Shown: piece by piece, positions 57,099 through 64,000 of the stretch | Layout: every line of letters starts with the position of its first letter | Numbering within the stretch: the first letter of the stretch is position 1 | DNA from: Schistocephalus solidus | Taxonomy: Eukaryota > Platyhelminthes > Cestoda > Diphyllobothriidea > Diphyllobothriidae | DNA: 64,000 bases | Assembly (NCBI GenBank): GCA_017591395.1 | Contig: WEDG01006543.1 | Span: 30,449 to 94,448 of the forward strand | Direction: 5' to 3' | Made by a program: the position numbers and the translations under genes | The notes under the pieces: generated by a model | Seen by the model: the letters and a program-made list of their open reading frames with translations, nothing else | Told to the model about the DNA's origin: nothing | Databases searched by the model: none

Positions 57099-58505
57099 TA
57101 AAATGCATGTATTCCTTCTCTAACTCTACGACCGAACGGTGCCTAGAACAAATTCATTAAGACCTAGACGCTCTTTCTGCCTGGAGCTCCACATGGCTAA
57201 TAAATTTCTCAACTTCTAAATGTCGCTACATGAGTTTTGGGCCTGTAAGGCTGCCGCAACCTCTTATTTTTGAAGGTTGCCCTATGATTGAATGTTCATC
57301 TATCAAGGACTTTGGCTTAAGCTATACCAATAAATTAGATCATTCGCCTCATGTCGGTAGAATTACGACCAAAGCTGCTCAGCTTTGCGGCTTTATTTCT
57401 TATAATGTCTACTTTCCTGAAATTAAATTTAGACTTTGTCGCTTGTTTGTGCTTCCCATTGTTGAATTTTGCTGTCCTTTCTTCGTTTTAATGAACGAAT
57501 CTAGTCGTTCAAAAATTGAAAAATTCCAAAGACATTTCACAAAAAACTCCTATTTCCTACTCTTTCAACTACTTCCTACTCAACAAGATGCCAGCTAATG
57601 AAGCTAAAATTTCTTTGGGTCAGGAGACTGGAAGCAGGCTTTTGTCTCCTTTTCCGACTTAATAATAGTTCAACTCTCCCCAAGCTTTCTCTCATACCCC
57701 CGTTAGTCTTCCTTATAACCTAAGAAATTCTGCACTAATTATACCTCCCCCTGCATCCTCCACGTGTAAACGCTCTCTCTTCTTTGCTTCTGGGTATAGT
57801 TTTCTTTGGAATAACTTACCAATTGAAATTAGGTCGTTAACTAGTCCATCTGCATTCAAGCGAAGACTGTACATTTGTTTGACTCGAAAAAAGAACCATC
57901 GGAATTTAAGTGACCCTCTTGAAACTATATTTTAGCATCCTCGAGTCGCTCATGAACTATGATGTCTCCTTATATCACCAGTCATCCAAACAATGAAGTC
58001 ATACGGACGTACACATTCGGTGGTCCACAGTCTAAAATGCTTCCGTTTCTTCGGATACTAACCAACATCAGAATTCAATTCTGGATCTTAAGATGTTGAG
58101 GACTTTTATTTCATTGACGTATTTTTGTGAGATTTGTTTCATACGCCTAAGTGATCAAGAACGAATCATCTCAATGTTTCATTATCTCATTCTGGATTGA
58201 TACTGCAGTATTACCCTACTCTACCACGTGATCTTATTTTTCTTAGCATTTTTTTCTCTCCTACCTTCTATTCAAAAATGAAGGCCCATTTAACTCTGCC
58301 TCATTTTTCAAGATAGGAGTTTTTTACCGCCTATTTTTTAGTTCACCGTTAATTTAAAAACATCGCTAACTTTTGACATAGCTGGACAAGTTCTGTCTTC
58401 ATTACTAAGTTTTTGTACATTTATCTGCACACATAAATTTTAATTTTGTTACTAATTTTTGTTTAGAAAGTGCTTTGCCGGTGCTAACCAAATATAAATT
58501 CTAAA
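57099..58505 (+). mobile_element. LINE family D, plus-strand copy, part 2
   Basis: Picks up the family D RT just after motif C (CVYSFSNSTTERCLEQIHSD equivalent), reads MSFGPVRLPQPLIFEGCPMI and IKDFGLSYTNKLDHSPHVGR (57230-57598), the C-terminal domain, and the whole 3' end to the GGTGCTAACCAAATATAAAT terminal near 58495. Confidence 0.87.
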
Positions 58506-58509
58506 TTCT

Positions 58510-60245
58510 AAATGTTGTAGTCCTGTTGGGTCTACGGTCACCAGGCTTGGATGGCATATTCAATATGTGGCCTTACAAACGTACCAAAGACTTAAGAAAA
58601 GCAGTCTTCATCGAAAACTATAAATGTCCGCTTGATAGCGTACAGCATTGAATTGGCGGATTTCGCCGCCATGTAACATTGCGCAGAAGGCTTCAGGTTG
58701 TTTTTCATTCAAAAGCCGAGATACTTCTGTTTTTCTGCTTCTCGGACTGGCATACTGTTCAAAATAGTAGTGTCACATATCAGTGACCTGATTTCGATTT
58801 CCCAGACGTAGCAGGGCGCATTTGTTTGAGTCGATTGCCATTTGCGGGACCACTCATCCAATCGACGAAGATTTTCTTGGAAATCGTCTCCATCGGCAGC
58901 ATTTTGGATAAGTTTCCAGATTTTTATATCGTCCGCAAACATAGCAAAGTCACAGTCCAATTTCTGTACACAATCATAAATGAACAAGAGAAATAGGATC
59001 GGTCTGAGCACTGTACCTCGTGGGACTCCACTCTCGATGACTGTGTGCTTTGATCGCGCTCCGCATACACAGACCACTTAGGAATGACCAAACGAGAAAA
59101 TTCTCGATCCACGTAAGAAGTTTGCCTCCAAAACCAAACATTCTCAAATTGTAAAGGAGACGCTAGTGCGGAACACTATCGAAGGCCTTCTGGAAATCAA
59201 TGTAGGCTACATGCACAGTGTCTTTTGCCTCGAGTGCTTTTTTCCAGCTTTGCATCATATAAATGTAGTTCGTAACAGATGATCTTCCCCATACGAAAGC
59301 CGTATTGTGCAGTTGATAAGAGGTTACAGGTTTCTAAATAAATCCTCAATGCCTTTTTCGACAACCTTCTCCATAACCTTGCAACAGATTGAGGCTAGGC
59401 TGACAGGCCTGTAGTTTGTAGCAAATGCACGACTACGCTTTTGGGAAGCTGTGTAATGTGAGCCTTTTTCTAGTCGGTAGGAGGAATTCCCGTATCAAAC
59501 GATTTCTGGCACATAAAGGATAGCGGTTTGGCCAGCTCTCGAGCAAGTTCGAGTAGTAGCTTTGCTGGAATCTCGTCTGGGCCAGGGGATTTGCATGCTT
59601 TCAAACTTTATAGTTCTTCAAAGACCACCTCATCTCGAAAGAGCATATCCTGAATAATTGGTGCTCACATAGTCTCGTAACAAGATGGAATAAAAATAGC
59701 TTCTCTGGTGAAAACCGACTGAAAGATCTGTGAAAAGTGTTCAGCTTTGTCTTTTAATTTCTGAAATCTCGAAACCGTCATCGTTTTTCATAACAATAAT
59801 TGGGTTCCTGTTACGTTTGCTTTTTCTTACATAGCTGTAGAGCAATTTGGGATTGTAAATTGCTCGCTGGAGCAAATGCATCTCCTAATCGCGTCGGCTT
59901 TTGAAAATCAAGCTTTAACCTTGTTCCTTTGAGTTTTGTATGCTTGCAAGGCTAAATGTTCATTGGATCGGCAAAATTTATTCAAAGCCTTCCTTTCCTG
60001 TTAATCTCTCTTTTAAGATCCTTTGTTCACCACTGTGGTCCGTTAGATATCCTAAGTTTTAATGGCGGATATTGGCATTTTATTAGATTCAACAAAAAAA
60101 TCCTTAAATAAATTCCAGTCCTCAGTGACATTCTCAGAGAAGAAAAGATCCCAGTCTATTCGTGATGCCTCAGCACTCATCTTGCAAAAGTCTCCTCACC
60201 ATAGATTGGGTCTGGTTTCATTTATTGCAGATAAGTCACTTTAGG
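58510..60245 (-). mobile_element. LINE family B, RT
   Basis: The minus strand begins near 60240 with a linker (QWWTKDLKREI), passes a decayed RT, and is open at 59077-58709 with ESGVPRGTVLRPILFLLFIY, FAMFADDIKIWKLIQNAADG and LDEWSRKWQ. The C-terminal palm piece lies at 58515-58690. Motifs B and C are recognisable and motif A is damaged. Confidence 0.85.
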
Positions 60246-61205
60246 TCACTTTATTGAGGGAAGTACGCTTTCGCCCTTGAGCTCCCTATTCACATGCAAA
60301 AATGTCAATAGTACAAACGTTTACAGTGATAAATCTGACAAATGAAAATGTAGGGTCATCGATATGTGCGGGCAAGACGCAAGCTGCCACTGCTTACACA
60401 ATCTTCATTATATGTACAATAGTTTCTCAGAAAATGAGTATCTAGTTTGAATTTAAATGTGTCAACAGAGTCTGAAAGGACTACCTCGTTAGGGAGTCCG
60501 TTCCATGCTCCAACGACCCTTCTGCGAAAAGGCGTTCCGATGGACTTCCATGTGGACAAACTTCCTCTGCAGTTTAAAGGGATGACCCCGCAAATGTACC
60601 GTCCCAGCCAATTCGAAGAAGTCAGCAAATTCTAGGGCACACTCGCGGCCTCTGACAATCCGATAGGTTTGGATGAGGTCCCGCGTAGTTGCCTGTAATT
60701 AAGAGGAAAAAAATCAAGTTCAAGCAGTTTGGCTTCGTAAGGAAGATTACTAAGATTCTTGACCATCTTCATAGCCCTCGCCCGCACTCGTTCCAGCTGT
60801 AGATAACTTTCTTAAACCATGGACGCCAGGCCTGGACGGCATATTCCAAGTGAGTTCGAACAAATGGAAGAGTTCCTTATCAATCTGCACAAATCCACTT
60901 CTGAGTGCAAATAAGACCTAAGTAGCGCGTTTATTTGGCTTTAAACACTAAGATGATTTAAGTGAGGAGTTTATTAGAACACCGAGGTCCTTCTGTTCCT
61001 CAACAATTGAAAGGGCTGCCCATTGAGGATGTATTGGTAGGAATCATCCTCCTCACTGGTCCTTCTGGTACGCAGTCTTAGGACCACACACTTCCCAACG
61101 TTAAAATTGAAGAGCCAACGAGCAGACCAGCTGCTAAGACGGTTGAGATCCTCTTGAAGTGCATGCCTATCGGAATCAGATCTGATGACCCTCCACAGTT
61201 TTGGC
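60246..61205 (-). mobile_element. LINE family C, minus-strand C-terminus
   Basis: Minus-strand frame 60628-60356 reads LNCRGSLSTWKSIGTPFRRR, VVGAWNGLPNEVVLSDSVDT and THFLRNYC.YNEDCVSSGSL, the C-terminus of the family C element at 44.9-46.5 kb. The region to 61205 reads back to LSSWSARWLFNFNVGKCVVL and the RVIRSDSDRHA segment after motif C. Confidence 0.87.
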
Positions 61206-61380
61206 CCTCCACATGTGGTTTGGGCCCGCCAAGCTTCCTGGACCTCTCGTATTTCAAAATAGTACACTTTTAAAACGATCAACCATAAAAGACTTAGGTC
61301 TAAGTTACACGAATAAGCTGGCATTATCACCTAATGCAGATTGAATTTCTGCAAAAGGCTGCACAGATATGTGGTTTTAT
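61206..61380 (+). mobile_element. LINE family A fragment, left of an inverted family E piece
   Basis: GGGCCCGCCAAGCTTCCTGG through CTGCACAGATATGTGG matches 39770-39920 of family A, non-coding by decay. Confidence 0.8.
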
Positions 61381-61680
61381 ATTTATATTTTATTTTTTTA
61401 TTTATTTATTGCCAGTTTACAGGCAAGGTTTAAAAATATATAGAGTAAAGGGTCACGCTGACAGTGAAAAAAACTCCTGATCGTTGTTTTCGGTGTTTCA
61501 AGGAGAAAAAACTGCAGTTTATTGATAAATTAAAGTTCAGGACAGGGACGCGTTAACACAGGTGCCGGTGAAGAACTTCATCATTCAGTGTTACGGATCC
61601 GGTATTCTGCACCAGCAGGTATGTCAGCGAGCAGCTGTTCGCTGTCGACTGAGAAATAAGCTGATTGAGGTCTGCAGAGC
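61381..61680 (-). mobile_element. LINE family E 3' end, minus strand
   Basis: Starts with a TTTATTTATT-rich tail and GCCAGTTTACAGGCAAGG, the reverse of the family E 3' terminus at 57.0-57.1 kb. It continues through the last codons of the C-terminal domain and is 5'-truncated after 300 bases. Confidence 0.85.
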
Positions 61681-63090
61681 CAGCTAGCATTATCAGCTCA
61701 TTCAGATCTATTTTCTGCAAAAGCTGCACAGATATGCAGTTTTCTATCACATGATTTCTTCCTTCCGGAAATAAAGTTAAACCTGTGCAGCATGTTTGTT
61801 CTTCCTATCCTAGAATACTTCTGTCCCCTCTTTGGGCTAATGAACACCTCTGACCGCAGAAAGATTGAAAAATTTCAGAGGGTTTTTACTCGAAGACTAT
61901 TTTCTCTTCCTGGATCCAGTATCTCTTATACGGATAGATGCCAGTTAGCAAACATTAAATTAATGTGGGTTAGAAGACTCGAAGCCGGTCTCTGCTTCCT
62001 GTTTCGCGTTAACTCTAGCCCAAATCTCCCACGAATTAACGCTCTCGCTCCGGTAGATCGACCCTATACCACTCGTTATTCCTCCATGATCATTTCACCA
62101 CCCCCTAGCTCCAAAACGTATCGTTCTCAATTTTTTGCCTCCAAATATGCTTTCATCTGGAATAATCTTCCACAGCAAATTAGGTTTTCGTCCACCTTAG
62201 CTATTTTCAAAACAAAATTACGCAAACATTTAACTTCGGAAGATATAAAGTCCATATTGTCTGTTTTCCTTCCCAAACTCGCAACTTCTGGATTTCGAAA
62301 AGCTTCCTCCTGGAATTTTGAGGCAGCTCCCTTGATATTATATTGGTCTCTAATTATTTTTCCATCATCCTCTGCATAGACAATCTTTGTATTCACTTTT
62401 CCGCCCCCCTTTTTAAACTAGCATCGCCAACTCTTGGCAACCTTGATACTTTCCTCCGATTTTGCAACCCCGAAGATGGTCTCCAGGTTCAGTTGATGAT
62501 CAAGGCGGGTTCTGATGGTTTTGCCTCTTTGATTGGTGGACTATGCAGTCGGCAATGTCGCATCTCGATGATGATTTCATGACCTATACTGTCCCCTGTT
62601 CGTTTTGACCCTGGTGTCTACGATGAGTTCGTCCTCTCTCACCTCCACTGGTGGTTACAAGCAGTGGCTCTGACTGCTATATTATCTCTCACATGACAAG
62701 GAGCGTTCCGAACCCTCGTACGTTGTCAGCAAAATCACAGTACGATCCCATTGGCATCTAGCTTTTAATTTTTTAGTGAAGCAGTTTTGTCTCCTTTTTT
62801 TAAATTGGCGGCTCGCCAAACTCCTTTTTTGATTTAACCGTAGGAGTTTTTTTAATGCCTTTTTTCTAGTTCACCGTACATGTCAAAGACTGTTGACTAT
62901 TGCTTTAATAATGGCAAACCGTTCTGAATCGGACATGCCTACCATATTGTTCATTTCTGCTGTTAATATGGCTGCTCACATAGTGCAGCAATTATCCACT
63001 TTGTATCTATTTATACCGCGATAATAAGTTTGAAATGATGGGGCTCTCTGGGCCTTAAATATACAATTTATTTATTAATTTATAATTTAA
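61681..63090 (+). mobile_element. LINE family A, C-terminus and complete 3' end
   Basis: A 195-codon open frame, 61792-62379, reads MFVLPILEYFCPLFGLMNTS, FTRRLFSLPGSSISYTDR and SKYAFIWNNLPQQIRF, and runs without a stop through LTSEDIKSI into the single 48-bp unit. The 3' end closes with CTGGGCCTTAAATATACAAT at 63045-63065 and a TTTATTTATTAATTTA tail. Confidence 0.88.
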
Positions 63091-63560
63091 CATCATATGC
63101 AAACATTATGGCGCTGCAATCCAGGTCGTCGATACACTCGTTGATGTACACTAAGAAGAGTAACGGCACTATTACCGAACGTTGGGGGACACCACTTAGA
63201 ACCGGAGTAGGTGTTGACTTTGAGGTATCGACGCACACAGTTTGCAATCTACCTGTAATAAAGTCTGCGATCCATGTCAGCCGCATTCCTCTTATGCCGA
63301 TTTCAGATAATTTGTAGATGAGACCTTTGTGTGGGACACTTTCAAACGCCTTCTTGAAATCAGTGTATATGACGTCAATACTACCATTTTCGTCCAGTGA
63401 ACGAGTCCACTACTCTGTGGAGAGTAATAAGCTGGAAAGATAGGAGCGATTCTGTCTGAAGCCATGCTGGAGATCTGAGAGTAATCAGTTTTCGACAAGG
63501 AACTTCATGGTTGCCTTCTTGCGTATTGTTTCCATTATAATTCAGTATATTCAGTATATA
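63085..63560 (-). mobile_element. LINE family C-like RT fragment
   Basis: The minus strand reads the region before motif A (SRRRLKVSHTKVSSTNYLK in a shifted frame), WIADFITGRLQTVCVDTSKS, motif B SGVPQRSVIVPLLFLVYINE and motif C AIMFAYDVKL (AYD in place of ADD). Close to the 45.4-45.6 kb copy. Confidence 0.85.
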
Positions 63561-63589
63561 TAAGGGAGATAGGCAGAGCATTTGAAAAC

Positions 63590-64000
63590 CCTATTTACAG
63601 ATAGACGCTAGCAAAACAAGCAAATGTTACATGGCGATAGTCGTTTTAGTATATCAATCATTGCTGTCGAATAAATATATGTTTATCAAGTTAAAATGCA
63701 TCAAGTCTTCTTTTAAACATTTCAACGCTTTCAGCCTGAACAACTGAGGCTGGCGGTTTGTTCCATTCGTCAATCACCCGTTGGGAAAAGAAGTTGGCCC
63801 GCACTTCAAGTTTGGCGTGATTTCTTTTCAGTTTGTATTGGTGACCTCGGAGACTTGTCATGTTTGCCAATTCAAAAACGTTGGCCATCTGAAGAGCACA
63901 ATCAACTCCTCTGACCAGTTTGAAGACTAAGATCATATCCCCTCTGTATTGCCTATAAGAGAGGAAAAAAATTTTAAGTCTTTCTAGGCGGCAAATGGAG
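63590..64000 (-). mobile_element. CR1-type LINE C-terminal fragment
   Basis: Minus-strand frame 63936-63691 reads MTSLRGHQYKLKRNHAKLEV, RANFFSQRVIDEWNKPPASV and FKRRLDAF, the CR1 C-terminal signature. It runs off the window edge. Confidence 0.8.

Noticed and set aside
1..64000. CRISPR arrays, operons, phage or bacterial defence systems
   Set aside because: No regularly spaced short repeats with unique spacers and no prokaryotic gene organisation were found. All evidence points to a eukaryotic chromosome.

Overview
The window is eukaryotic and most likely comes from a flatworm, probably a tapeworm of the Diphyllobothriidea. The host genes are split into short exons with GT-AG introns in phase 0 and use the standard genetic code. 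Most of the rest is decayed non-LTR retrotransposons of CR1/Jockey, RTE and zinc-finger-tailed endonuclease-RT types, together with tRNA-derived SINEs and one broken Ty3/Gypsy element. The taxon is inferred from resemblance to elements recalled from diphyllobothriid genomes. It was not tested by any search.

Two host genes are recognisable, both on the minus strand. Deoxyhypusine synthase (DHPS) is complete in five exons between 21109 and 7535 and gives a 375-residue protein with its catalytic lysine. The mitochondrial small-subunit ribosomal protein S28 (MRPS28, bS1m) lies upstream, from about 30369 to 26751. Three exons are clear, the N-terminal exon is not placed, and the last exon carries a +1 frameshift. 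The two proteins belong to different processes (eIF5A hypusination and mitochondrial translation). Nothing suggests a shared function beyond neighbourhood.

Layout. 1-2.4 kb holds LINE fragments. 2.7-3.65 kb is a satellite-like tandem array, repeated in a shorter form at 34.6-35.0 kb. 4.3-6.5 kb is a Gypsy element with two LTRs but only RNase H and integrase remnants. 7.5-21.1 kb is DHPS; its 6-kb first intron carries a plus-strand LINE with an endonuclease, an RT and five C2H2 zinc fingers. 21.7-23.0 kb is a direct repeat with a period of about 690 bp. 23.3-24.4 kb is an RTE-type LINE tail. 26.7-30.4 kb is MRPS28. 32.9-33.4 kb is another copy of the 690-bp family ending in a foldback.

From about 35.4 kb to the end no host gene is visible. 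The sequence is a mosaic of at least six LINE families (called A, B, C, D, E, H here, plus unassigned C-terminal pieces called G), inserted into each other in both orientations. The clearest nest is a nearly full-length family D element on the minus strand (52.6-56.1 kb) inside a family E element, which itself interrupts a plus-strand family D copy. A head-to-head pair of tRNA-derived SINEs forms a large palindrome at 44.4-44.8 kb. None of the LINE reading frames is intact. No prokaryotic operon, CRISPR array or other defence system is present.
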